The position numbers and the translations under genes are program-made. A DNA stretch of 24,069 nucleotides from Bordetella parapertussis (GTDB lineage: Bacteria; Pseudomonadota; Gammaproteobacteria; Burkholderiales; Burkholderiaceae_C), in the NCBI GenBank assembly GCA_945882755.1, contig CAMCWS010000024.1, forward strand, positions 1-24,069. The letters run 5' to 3'. This document shows, piece after piece, positions 6,899 to 14,041 of the stretch (the stretch's first letter is position 1; each line of letters begins with the position of its first letter). A model generated the notes under the pieces. It saw only the letters and a list, made by a program, of their open reading frames with translations, ran no database searches and was not told the DNA's origin.

Positions 6899-7564
6899 AT
6901 GACCAAGCTCATAACATCGGTTCTCATGGTTTTTGTCGCCTCGGTGACCTCAGTGGCTTATGCCCAAGACGCAGCAGGCGACGCCAAAGCCGGTGAAACC
7001 AAAATTGCCATGTGCATTGGATGCCACGGCATCAAAGGTTACCAAGCCTCTTTCCCTGAGGTCTACAAAGTGCCCATGATCTCGGGCCAGAATGCCGGCT
7101 ATATCGTTTCGTCATTAACGGCTTACCAAAAAGGCGAGCGCAAACACCCCACCATGCGCAGCATCGCTGCTTCTTTGACTGCCAAAGACATGGCCGATAT
7201 TGCGGCTTACTACGAATCACACGGCAAAGACGATTCAGTGACCTTGCCTGAAAAAGCCTCCGAGGCCTCTGGCAGCACAGCTGCTTTGCTTGCCAAGGGT
7301 GCTTGCGCCTCTTGCCACGGTGCAAATTTGAATAAACCCATGGTGCCTGGCTATCCCAAGATTGCAGGCCAATACAAAGACTATCTTTATGTTGCCCTCA
7401 AATCCTATAAACAAGACGGCCAAGCCACTTGGGGTCGCTCCAATGGTGTGATGGGTGGCATTGCCAAGCAATTTACGCTTGCCGAACTCAAACAATTGTC
7501 CGCCTATGTCAGCAGTCAGCAGGGCGACTTGAAAACGGTGCCTCAGTCTAAATTCCGTAAATAA
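6899..7564 (+). CDS. Cytochrome c4-type diheme c-type cytochrome
   Basis: A 221-residue secreted protein. MTKLITSVLMVFVASVTSVAYA is a signal peptide with likely cleavage after A22. Two heme c sites, CIGCH (C39/C42/H43) and CASCH (C136/C139/H140), sit in two similar halves with the c4 hallmark PxIAGQ..YL..AL..YK..(P)R pattern (IAGQYKDYLYVALKSYKQDG). Cytochrome c4 is a periplasmic diheme electron carrier that can donate to terminal oxidases, which fits the oxidase cluster downstream. The ATG at 6899 lacks a well-spaced Shine-Dalgarno of its own. A six-codon mini-ORF (ATG 6882, MIVCPK) with GGAG at 6869-6872 ends in a TGA overlapping this ATG, so reinitiation is possible. A terminator follows. 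Confidence 0.9.
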   Translation: MTKLITSVLMVFVASVTSVAYAQDAAGDAKAGETKIAMCIGCHGIKGYQASFPEVYKVPMISGQNAGYIVSSLTAYQKGERKHPTMRSIAASLTAKDMADIAAYYESHGKDDSVTLPEKASEASGSTAALLAKGACASCHGANLNKPMVPGYPKIAGQYKDYLYVALKSYKQDGQATWGRSNGVMGGIAKQFTLAELKQLSAYVSSQQGDLKTVPQSKFRK

Positions 7565-7581
7565 GCTTCAAGCCCATGTGC

Positions 7582-7610
7582 AAAACTCACTTCGGTGGGT
7601 TTTTGTTTTT
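7582..7610 (+). terminator. Rho-independent terminator after cytochrome c4 gene
   Basis: Stem AAACTCAC (7583-7590) and GTGGGTTT (7595-7602) close a TTCG tetraloop and are followed by a T-rich run to 7610. One G-T pair. Placed 18 bp after the stop codon; it may also serve the convergent DUF1841 gene. Confidence 0.8.
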
Positions 7611-7618
7611 CTGGCGCC

Positions 7619-8053
7619 TCAATCTGTGGTGGCGCGGCGCTGCACCGCGTCAATATAGGCCTGACCATCGGGGGGGCGTCCGCTGCGTTGGCTCTCCCAC
7701 AACATGGTGCCTAAGCACTCCATCACCTCGTGGTGGGCATCATGCAAGCTGTTGCGCTTAGCGGCCAGTAACTCCACCGCTTGGCGAATGCCGCGTGGCT
7801 GGTCGATGGAGCATTGTTCGCTGATGGAGACATGCATGGACAAATGCAAAAACGGGTTGGACTGACCGTCGTTGCCTTTGTACTGCTTGGCCAGCGCCGC
7901 ATCAACATCTGATAAATCGTTGGCGTACTCGGGGTGTTCTGCCACCCACAAACCGGCCAACGTTTCCAAGGCATCGCTTAATTGATCGCTTTGCTGCTTG
8001 GCATAGACTTGGCAGAAGAACCGCCTGACATCTTCTTGGGAAGGATTGAACAT
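7619..8053 (-). CDS. DUF1841 family protein
   Basis: A conserved soluble protein of unknown function found in beta- and gammaproteobacteria. I start it at ATG 8053, giving 144 residues beginning MFNPSQEDVRRFFCQVYAKQQ, the usual N-terminus of the family. The frame extends 12 codons upstream to 8089, but that would overlap the divergent thiolase start. The core has NPFLHLSMHVSISEQCSIDQPRGIR followed by a histidine-rich HDAHHEVMECLGTMLWESQRSG, which could bind a metal (inference). No signal peptide or membrane span. Genes of this family often neighbour cytochrome c4, as here. No clear Shine-Dalgarno is visible. Only 27 bp separate its start from the thiolase start, so promoters must lie in or overlap the coding regions. 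Confidence 0.85.
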   Translation of the reverse strand: MFNPSQEDVRRFFCQVYAKQQSDQLSDALETLAGLWVAEHPEYANDLSDVDAALAKQYKGNDGQSNPFLHLSMHVSISEQCSIDQPRGIRQAVELLAAKRNSLHDAHHEVMECLGTMLWESQRSGRPPDGQAYIDAVQRRATTD

Positions 8054-8080
8054 GGCTTGTATTGTTAACCAGAGATTTGC

Positions 8081-9283
8081 ATGAACCACGCTTTTATTTG
8101 TGACGCGATTCGCACCCCTTTTGGCCGCTATGGTGGCGCTTTGTCCAGCGTTCGCGCCGATGATTTGGCGGCAGTGCCCCTAAAGGCCTTGATGGCGCGT
8201 AATCCCAAGGTGGATTGGCAAGCTGTGACCGATATTTTGTATGGCTGCGTCAACCAAGCAGGCGAAGACAACCGCAATGTGGCGCACATGGCCAGCCTGT
8301 TGGCGGGTTTGCCTTTGGAGATTCCGGGTGCCACCATCAACCGGCTGTGTGGCTCTGGCATGGATGCTTTGGGCACCGCCGCCCGTGCCATACGTGCAGG
8401 CGAAGCGGGTTTGATGATCGCGGGAGGGGTTGAGAGCATGAGCCGCGCTCCTTTTGTGATGCCCAAAGCGGAAGCCGCATTTGGCCGTAACCCGCAAATT
8501 TTCGACACCACCATTGGCTGGCGCTTTGTTAACCCGTTCATGAAAAGCATGTACGGCGTGGACGCCATGCCCGAAACCGCCGAGAACGTCGCAACCGATT
8601 ACAAGATTGAGCGAGAAGCGCAAGACCGTATGGCATTGGCCAGCCAAATGAAAGCGGTAGCAGCGCAAAAAGCGGGCATCTTGGCGCAAGAAATCACCCC
8701 CGTCACCATCCCGCAGAAAAAGGGCGAACCCATCGTGGTGGATAAGGACGAGCATCCCCGCGAAACCAGTTTGGAAGCCTTGGCCAAACTCAAAGGCGTG
8801 GTGCGTCCCGAGGGTACGGTGACGGCGGGTAATGCCAGCGGCGTGAACGACGGCGCTTGCGCGATTTTGTTGGCCGATGAAGCCAGTGCCGCCAAGCATG
8901 GCTTAACGCCTCGTGCCCGAGTGGTGGGCATGGCGACAGCCGGCGTACCTCCGCGCATCATGGGCATTGGCCCGGCTCCCGCCACCGAAAAAGTGCTGGC
9001 GCTGACCGGTTTGACCTTGGCGCAAATGGATGTGATTGAGCTCAATGAAGCCTTTGCCGCGCAAGGTTTGGCGGTGTTGCGGCTGCTGGGTTTGCAAGAC
9101 GACGACCCCCGCGTCAACCCCAATGGCGGCGCAATTGCCTTGGGTCACCCGCTGGGCGCATCGGGCGCTAGGTTGGTCACCACCGCCACCAACCAACTGC
9201 ACCGCACAGGTGGGCGTTATGCCCTTTGCACCATGTGCATAGGGGTGGGGCAGGGGATTGCGGTCATCATTGAGCGGGTTTAG
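8081..9283 (+). CDS. pcaF: 3-oxoadipyl-CoA thiolase-type acetyl-CoA acyltransferase
   Basis: A 400-residue thiolase that cleaves a 3-oxoacyl-CoA with CoA. It begins MNHAFICDAIRTPFGRYGGALSSVRADDLA, typical of PcaF/PaaJ enzymes, which turn 3-oxoadipyl-CoA into succinyl-CoA and acetyl-CoA at the end of beta-ketoadipate or phenylacetate breakdown. The nucleophile is C90 in NRLCGSGMDA, the catalytic histidine H356 in GHPLGASGAR, and the proton-transfer cysteine C386 in CTMCIGVGQG. Length is exactly typical. No other aromatic-degradation gene is nearby, so it stands alone or belongs to a scattered pathway; a broader-range acetyl-CoA acyltransferase is the alternative. It converges with the ferredoxin reductase gene, three bases apart. 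Confidence 0.85.
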   Translation: MNHAFICDAIRTPFGRYGGALSSVRADDLAAVPLKALMARNPKVDWQAVTDILYGCVNQAGEDNRNVAHMASLLAGLPLEIPGATINRLCGSGMDALGTAARAIRAGEAGLMIAGGVESMSRAPFVMPKAEAAFGRNPQIFDTTIGWRFVNPFMKSMYGVDAMPETAENVATDYKIEREAQDRMALASQMKAVAAQKAGILAQEITPVTIPQKKGEPIVVDKDEHPRETSLEALAKLKGVVRPEGTVTAGNASGVNDGACAILLADEASAAKHGLTPRARVVGMATAGVPPRIMGIGPAPATEKVLALTGLTLAQMDVIELNEAFAAQGLAVLRLLGLQDDDPRVNPNGGAIALGHPLGASGARLVTTATNQLHRTGGRYALCTMCIGVGQGIAVIIERV

Positions 9284-9286
9284 CGC

Positions 9287-10060
9287 TTACTGCTCCACAA
9301 ACGCCCGCTCCACCACAAAGTCGCCTGGTGTGGTGGTATTGCCTTCATTGAAGTGACGCTCTTCCAGCAAGGTTTTCAGGCTTTTCAGCATTTGCGGGCT
9401 GCCGCAGAGCATGACGCGGTCGGTCTCAGGGTTGAGCGTGGGTAGGCCGAGGTCGGCAAACAATTTACCGCTCTCCATCAACTCATTGATGCGTCCTTGA
9501 TTGCGAAAGGGCTCGCGGGTGACCGTGGGGTAGTACAGCATTTGGGCACTGACCATTTCGCCCAACAACTCATGCAGAGGCAATTCTTGGGTGAGGTAGT
9601 CGTGGTAAGCAAGTTCTTTGACTTCACGCACACCATGAACCAAGATGACTTTTTCAAAGCGCTCGTAGGTTTCGGGGTCGCGGATGACGCTCATATAAGG
9701 CGCCATGCCAGTGCCAGTGCCCAGCAAATACAAGTTTTTGCCGGGCAGCAAATAGTCAATCAGCAAAGTGCCCGTGGGTTTGCGACCCACCACAATTTTG
9801 TCGCCCACTTGGATGTGCTGCAACTTGGAGGTGAGGGGACCGTCGGGTACCTTGATGCTTAAAAACTCTAAGTGCTCTTCGTAGTTGGCGCTGACGATGC
9901 TGTAGGCGCGTAGCAAAGGCTTGCCGTCGACACGCAAACCGATCATGGTGAAGTGGCCGTTGGAGAAGCGCAAAGCCATGTCGCGGGTGGTGGTGAAGCT
10001 GAACAAGCGGTCGGTCCAGTGGTGAACAGACAACACGGTTTCGTCATTGAAAGCGCTCAT
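9287..10060 (-). CDS. fpr: Ferredoxin--NADP+ reductase
   Basis: A 257-residue FAD enzyme that moves electrons between NADP(H) and ferredoxin or flavodoxin in the cytoplasm. FAD binding is shown by RAYSIVS (51-57) and the pyridine-nucleotide site by LLGTGTGMAPYMS (112-124). LVHGVREVKELAYHDYL and LCGSPQMLKSLKTLLEER follow in the NADP domain, and the C-terminus VERAFVEQ is of the short bacterial Fpr class. Length matches this subclass. Single gene, convergent with the thiolase and divergent from the MaoC hydratase. Fpr genes often respond to oxidative stress, but I can identify no SoxR- or OxyR-type site. Confidence 0.92.
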   Translation of the reverse strand: MSAFNDETVLSVHHWTDRLFSFTTTRDMALRFSNGHFTMIGLRVDGKPLLRAYSIVSANYEEHLEFLSIKVPDGPLTSKLQHIQVGDKIVVGRKPTGTLLIDYLLPGKNLYLLGTGTGMAPYMSVIRDPETYERFEKVILVHGVREVKELAYHDYLTQELPLHELLGEMVSAQMLYYPTVTREPFRNQGRINELMESGKLFADLGLPTLNPETDRVMLCGSPQMLKSLKTLLEERHFNEGNTTTPGDFVVERAFVEQ

Positions 10061-10101
10061 AGCGGTACTTTGGCTGAAGGTAAAACGGTCAATTTTAGTT
10101 G

Positions 10102-10117
10102 AGCGGTTCAGACCGCT
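10102..10117. promoter_or_regulatory. Inverted repeat AGCGGT-TCAG-ACCGCT in divergent spacer
   Basis: A perfect 6-bp inverted repeat (10102-10107 and 10112-10117) around TCAG, in the 110-bp spacer between fpr and the MaoC gene. No T tract follows, so it is not a terminator. It could be an operator for either gene; no regulator family is recognised. Confidence 0.3.
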
Positions 10118-10170
10118 TGCGACTAGACGCTAGACTGATCCACCTTCAGACAGACAAAACAGGTCGTTTC

Positions 10171-10626
10171 ATGAAAATATTCAACGCTTTACAAGATTTG
10201 TTGGCTTGCGTGGGCCAAGACGTGGCGGTCAGCGATTGGGTCACAGTCACGCAAGAACAAATCAATTTGTTTGCCCAAGCCACGGGTGACCACCAGTGGA
10301 TACATACCGACGCTGACAAAGCCCAAAGCGGCCCGTTTGGCAGCACCATCGCCCATGGTTTTTTGACTCTGTCTTTGCTACCCCAGTTTTTTGAGTCGGC
10401 GTTTGAGATTCAAGGCTCTCGCATGGGTATCAACTACGGTTTGAACAAGGTGCGTTTCACTGCGCCAGTACCGGTCAACAGCCGCTTACGCGCCCATATG
10501 CATTTGCTGGCCTGTGAAGCCATCGACAACAGCGGCATGCAAATGACATGGAAGGTGAGTGTGGAGCGAGAAGGCTCTGACAAACCGGTGTGTATCGCCG
10601 AGTCCTTGGTGCGTCGCTACCCTTAA
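10171..10626 (+). CDS. MaoC-like (R)-specific enoyl-CoA hydratase/dehydratase
   Basis: A 151-residue hot-dog-fold hydratase. I choose ATG 10171 (MKIFNALQDLLACVGQDVAVSDW); the frame runs 24 codons further upstream but that extension is atypical. The hydratase signature ATGDHQWIHTDADKAQSGPFGSTIAHGFLTLSLLP contains the catalytic Asp and His pair (D..H in GDHQWIH) of MaoC and PhaJ enzymes, which hydrate trans-2-enoyl-CoA to (R)-3-hydroxyacyl-CoA. The substrate is likely an acyl-CoA from fatty-acid metabolism; chain length is not readable. Its stop and that of the convergent trmL share the palindrome TTAA at 10623-10626. Confidence 0.88.
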   Translation: MKIFNALQDLLACVGQDVAVSDWVTVTQEQINLFAQATGDHQWIHTDADKAQSGPFGSTIAHGFLTLSLLPQFFESAFEIQGSRMGINYGLNKVRFTAPVPVNSRLRAHMHLLACEAIDNSGMQMTWKVSVEREGSDKPVCIAESLVRRYP

Positions 10627-11096
10627 GGCGTGTGCTGGTCAAAGCCGTTTTGCCGCCATGCCTCATACACCGTGATGGCCACAGCGTTAGAGAGGTTTAA
10701 GCTGCGTTGCCCGGCCAGCATGGGCAAGCGCAGCATATTGTTCTGCTGAAAGAAAGCTCGGACTTCGCTTGACAAACCACTGGTTTCCGAGCCAAACACC
10801 AGCCAATCATTCGCCTGAAAAGTGCTTGCAAACACCGATGACTTACCGTGGGTGGTGAGGGCAAAACAGCGTGACACATCGGGTTGCTCGGCATCCACAA
10901 AGACCTGCCAACTGGCGTGGCGCTTCACATCGGCGTACTCGTGGTAATCCAAGCCAGCTCGGCGCATTTGTTTGTCTTGCATGGAAAAGCCCAAAGGCTC
11001 GACCAGATGCAAATTGCAACCGGTATTGGCGGCCAAACGGATGATGTTGCCGGTGTTGGGCGGAATTTCAGGTTGAACCAAAACGATATGAAACAT
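10623..11096 (-). CDS. trmL: tRNA (cytidine(34)-2'-O)-methyltransferase
   Basis: A 157-residue SPOUT methyltransferase that methylates the 2'-OH of the wobble nucleotide of tRNA-Leu isoacceptors using SAM. I start at ATG 11096 (MFHIVLVQPEIPPNTGNIIRLAANTG), the standard N-terminus; an ATG eight codons earlier is in frame but unlikely. Motif 2 is LVFGSETSGL and motif 3 is LPMLAGQRSLNLSNAVAITVYEAWRQ, which forms the trefoil knot and cofactor pocket. Length is typical of TrmL (YibK). It lies 55 bp downstream of comF on the same strand, probably in one transcript. Confidence 0.93.
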   Translation of the reverse strand: MFHIVLVQPEIPPNTGNIIRLAANTGCNLHLVEPLGFSMQDKQMRRAGLDYHEYADVKRHASWQVFVDAEQPDVSRCFALTTHGKSSVFASTFQANDWLVFGSETSGLSSEVRAFFQQNNMLRLPMLAGQRSLNLSNAVAITVYEAWRQNGFDQHTP

Positions 11097-11151
11097 GCGA
11101 GCTTTCGATGAGGCCTGCATTGTGGCTTGGCATGGGGTGGCTTGCCTTGCC

Positions 11152-11808
11152 TTAGGCAGGGGTGCGGGCCAGCACCACCGCTTGCACCTGCTTCACCCCC
11201 GCCGCTTGCAAGGCCTGTGTGCAGGCAAGCAAGGTGGTGCCTGTTGTCGTGACGTCGTCCACCAGCACCACCCTAGAGTTACGTAGTCTGGGCAAACCAT
11301 GTGGGTTAACCATGAAAGCTTGGTGCAGGTTGACCAATCTGTCGCTGCGCGACAAGCCCGATTGGGCGGGCGTATCGCGCAAACGAATCAGCGCTTGGCC
11401 CAAAGTACGCTCTGGACAAAGTTGCTTGGCCAACACCAATGCTTGGTTAAAGCCCCGCTCACGCAAGCGTTGCGCTGACAAAGGCACGGGTACCAGCCAG
11501 TCACATGCATCCAAGCGTTGGGCGATGGCGGGTGTCTGGCGCATTTGTTGAGCCAAAAAATAGGCCAAACCCACTTGCCCCTCGAACTTGAAAGCGGTGA
11601 TGAGTTCTTTCCAAGGCGATACATAAAGTTTGGCTGCCACCCAGCTTGAGGCATAGCCATCCGAAGGGGCATCACCCAAGCGGGTACAGGCAGGGCACAG
11701 CGCTTGCCAAGACCATTGGCTACAGGCGTGGCACTGCCCGGGCAAAGTGAGCCGAGGCCAGACAAATTTGATGGACCAATTTCGGTATGCTGAGCGGCTG
11801 TAAGGCAT
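11152..11808 (-). CDS. ComF family phosphoribosyltransferase-like protein
   Basis: About 218 residues from ATG 11808; ATG 11817 is equally possible and the frame stays open to 11940, which would overlap the divergent methyltransferase. A zinc-finger-like CHAC...CPAC opens the protein, as in ComF. The core has DWLVPVPLSAQRLRERGFNQALVLA and the PRPP-binding loop VVLVDDVTTTGTTL. ComF proteins are linked to DNA uptake during competence, with a suggested role in converting incoming single strands; in Burkholderiales the gene commonly sits next to a bioC-like gene, as here. No competence genes are present in this window. Cytoplasmic. Confidence 0.88.
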   Translation of the reverse strand: MPYSRSAYRNWSIKFVWPRLTLPGQCHACSQWSWQALCPACTRLGDAPSDGYASSWVAAKLYVSPWKELITAFKFEGQVGLAYFLAQQMRQTPAIAQRLDACDWLVPVPLSAQRLRERGFNQALVLAKQLCPERTLGQALIRLRDTPAQSGLSRSDRLVNLHQAFMVNPHGLPRLRNSRVVLVDDVTTTGTTLLACTQALQAAGVKQVQAVVLARTPA

Positions 11809-11837
11809 ACCTGCCATCTGAACAAAGTTTCCTCTCC

Positions 11838-12755
11838 ATGTCTGCGAACTCTTCACTGAAAAAAAGTGAACTACTCCCACCGCTAGACCCCGTCGCTGCC
11901 AAGCGCTGGGAGCGTTTTGCCGCGCAAAGCCCAAGTGCATGGTTGCATGACGAAGTGGCCAAGCGCATGGCGCAGCGCTTGGTGTTGATGCGCAGTCAGC
12001 CCACGCATTGGGCGCACTGGCAACCCAGCTTAGGTGGCTGGGCTTCGCAGGGGATAGTCAGCCAGCAATACCCGCAAGCAGGTTGCACCGTGGTCGAGTC
12101 TGAGGCGGCACTTTTGTCACAAGCGCGACAAAAATTGACGCCGCCTTGGTGGAACAGGTGGCGAAACCGGCTGCCCAGCTTTGCCTTGTCACTCGATCAA
12201 CCCGCGCAGATGGTGTGGGCGAATATGGGCTTGCACATGCGGGCACGGCCGCAAGCTCTCATGGCGCAATGGCACAGCGCTTTGGCCCCCGAGGGTTTTG
12301 TGATGTTTTCATGTTTGGGGCCGGATACTTTGCGCAGCCTCAAGGGGATTTATTCACAACAGGGCTGGCCACCCGCTGCCCACGACTTCACCGATATGCA
12401 TGATTGGGGCGATATGTTGCTTGAAGCAGGCTTTGCCCAACCCGTGATGGACATGGAGCACATCACCCTGACTTACCCCGACGCCCCGTTTTTGTTGACA
12501 GAGTTGCGCACCTTGGGCCGCAATTTGCACCCTAACAGGTTTTCTGGTCTGCGCGGAAAGAGTTGGTTGGCAAGCTTGCATCAGGTGCTGGAGCAAGGTT
12601 TGATATCCCCACAAAGTTCAGGTCGATTGGCACTGAATTTTGAGGTTATTTACGGTCATGCATTCAAAGCCAAAGCCAAAGCTTTATCTTCGGACACAGC
12701 ACATATTTCGGTGCAGGATTTGCGATCGAAGTTGCCCAGTCAGCGTAAGGAATGA
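11838..12755 (+). CDS. BioC-like SAM-dependent methyltransferase, degenerate cofactor loop
   Basis: A 305-residue protein from ATG 11838 (MSANSSLKKSELLPPLDPVAAKRWERFA); the frame extends 17 codons upstream but overlaps the comF start region. In BioC, malonyl-ACP is methylated to enter biotin synthesis. Here FAAQSPSAWLHDEVAKRMAQRL and the later MVWANMGLHMRARPQALMAQWHSALAPEGFVMFSCLGPDTLRSL match BioC-like proteins, including the post-motif helix and strand. The classical glycine-rich SAM loop (xLDxGxGxG) is not apparent: the corresponding region reads THWAHWQPSLGGWASQGIV. It may therefore be a diverged or non-biotin methyltransferase. No other bio genes are adjacent. No good Shine-Dalgarno is visible. 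Confidence 0.7.
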   Translation: MSANSSLKKSELLPPLDPVAAKRWERFAAQSPSAWLHDEVAKRMAQRLVLMRSQPTHWAHWQPSLGGWASQGIVSQQYPQAGCTVVESEAALLSQARQKLTPPWWNRWRNRLPSFALSLDQPAQMVWANMGLHMRARPQALMAQWHSALAPEGFVMFSCLGPDTLRSLKGIYSQQGWPPAAHDFTDMHDWGDMLLEAGFAQPVMDMEHITLTYPDAPFLLTELRTLGRNLHPNRFSGLRGKSWLASLHQVLEQGLISPQSSGRLALNFEVIYGHAFKAKAKALSSDTAHISVQDLRSKLPSQRKE

Positions 12756-12848
12756 AGAATGAAAGATTGGTGTCAGGCTGGGTGTGAGCAGTGGTGGTTA
12801 GAATCGTGCGGTTTTGGTGGTTTCACCCCTTGTTGAATCTTTACAAAC

Positions 12849-14015
12849 ATGATGAACAACATTTACAAAAAATTTGAACAAGCAAGCATTGCCTTGTTCG
12901 CCATGGCATCCACCATGGCGTGGGCAGTTAACGATTTACCCGGCGGCCCCGCAGTACGTCAATTGAACCTGCACCCACCCGTGACCAAAATTGCTGAAGA
13001 GCAAGTTTGGCTGCACTGGTTCATGCTGATCATCTGTACGGTGATTTTTGTGGCTGTGTTTGGCGTCATGTTTTATTCCATTTGGAAACACCGCAAATCG
13101 ACTGGACACAAAGCGGCATCTTTTCATGAGTCGCTGAAAGTTGAAATTGCTTGGACTGTGGTGCCTTTTGTCATTGTGATCTTGATGGCCTTGCCCGCAA
13201 CCAAAGCGGTGGTGGCCAGCAAAGATACATCGAACGCCGACTTGACCATCAAGGCCACGGGCTATCAGTGGAAATGGGGTTACGACTACATCAAGGGTGA
13301 AGGCGAGGGCATTGGCTTTATCTCCACTTTGGACAACGCTCAGCGTGAAATGTCCAACAGCGGCAATCCTGAACCCACCGACGACTATTTGCTCAAGGTT
13401 GACAACCCCTTGGTGGTTCCTGTCAACCAAAAGGTGCGCATCATCACCACCTCGAATGACGTGATCCACTCTTTTGCGGTCAATTCTTTCGGTGTCAAGC
13501 AAGATGCCATCCCAGGTTTTGTGCGTGATACTTGGTTCCGCGCCGAGAAAACCGGTGACTTCTACGGGCAATGCCAAGAACTGTGCGGTAAAGAACATGC
13601 TTACATGCCCATCCACGTCAAAGTGGTGAGTGCCCAGGAATACACCGCTTGGGTGGCTGATCAAAACAAAAAATTGGCTGCCAAACAAGACGACCCCAAC
13701 AAAGTGTGGGCCATGGCTGACCTCATGCAAAAAGGCGAAAAGGTCTATGCGGCTAATTGCCAAGCCTGTCACCAAGCTAATGGCAAAGGTATGGGACCCA
13801 TCAAAACACTCGATGGCGCAGCAGTCGTCTTGGATGCTGATGCAGGCAAGGTGATCAAAGTCTTGCTCAATGGTCAAAACAACCTGACCATGCCCGCTTG
13901 GAAGCAACTGTCTGACAGCGAAATTGCTGCTGTCATCAGCTACACCAAAAACAATTGGTCGAACAAGACCGGACAAATGGTTCAGCCAGCCCAAGTGCTT
14001 GCTGCACGTCAGTAA
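12849..14015 (+). CDS. coxB: Cytochrome c oxidase subunit II with C-terminal cytochrome c domain
   Basis: A 388-residue caa3-type subunit II. A signal-type N-terminus is followed by two membrane helices (about 54-77 and 98-120), then a periplasmic cupredoxin domain. CuA ligands are visible: H207 (VIHSF), C242 and C246 (CQELCGKEH), H250 and M253. After a linker comes a cytochrome c domain with CQACH (C304/C307/H308), which standard aa3 subunits II lack. It accepts electrons from a soluble c-type cytochrome and passes them to heme a. First gene of coxB, ctaD, small assembly gene, ctaG, DUF2970 and ctaE. ATG 12849 and 12852 are both possible. No confident promoter was found in the 93 bp upstream. 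Confidence 0.95.
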   Translation: MMNNIYKKFEQASIALFAMASTMAWAVNDLPGGPAVRQLNLHPPVTKIAEEQVWLHWFMLIICTVIFVAVFGVMFYSIWKHRKSTGHKAASFHESLKVEIAWTVVPFVIVILMALPATKAVVASKDTSNADLTIKATGYQWKWGYDYIKGEGEGIGFISTLDNAQREMSNSGNPEPTDDYLLKVDNPLVVPVNQKVRIITTSNDVIHSFAVNSFGVKQDAIPGFVRDTWFRAEKTGDFYGQCQELCGKEHAYMPIHVKVVSAQEYTAWVADQNKKLAAKQDDPNKVWAMADLMQKGEKVYAANCQACHQANGKGMGPIKTLDGAAVVLDADAGKVIKVLLNGQNNLTMPAWKQLSDSEIAAVISYTKNNWSNKTGQMVQPAQVLAARQ

Positions 14016-14041
14016 CCCCGTTTAAATCGAAGGAATCTTCT

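Noticed and set aside
8180..8899. Long open frames antisense to the thiolase gene
   Set aside because: They are shadows of G/C-biased third positions; composition is histidine- and glutamine-heavy and no domain is recognisable.
10623..10626. TTAA shared by the stops of two convergent genes as a possible regulatory site
   Set aside because: The palindrome simply provides TAA on both strands; compact convergent ends need no further explanation.
12756..12848. Possible -10 (TAGAAT) before coxB
   Set aside because: No -35-like hexamer at an acceptable distance; the coxB promoter cannot be placed with confidence.
12936..13994. 352-codon open frame antisense to coxB
   Set aside because: It mirrors coxB codon structure, lacks any family motif, and coxB on the other strand is certain.
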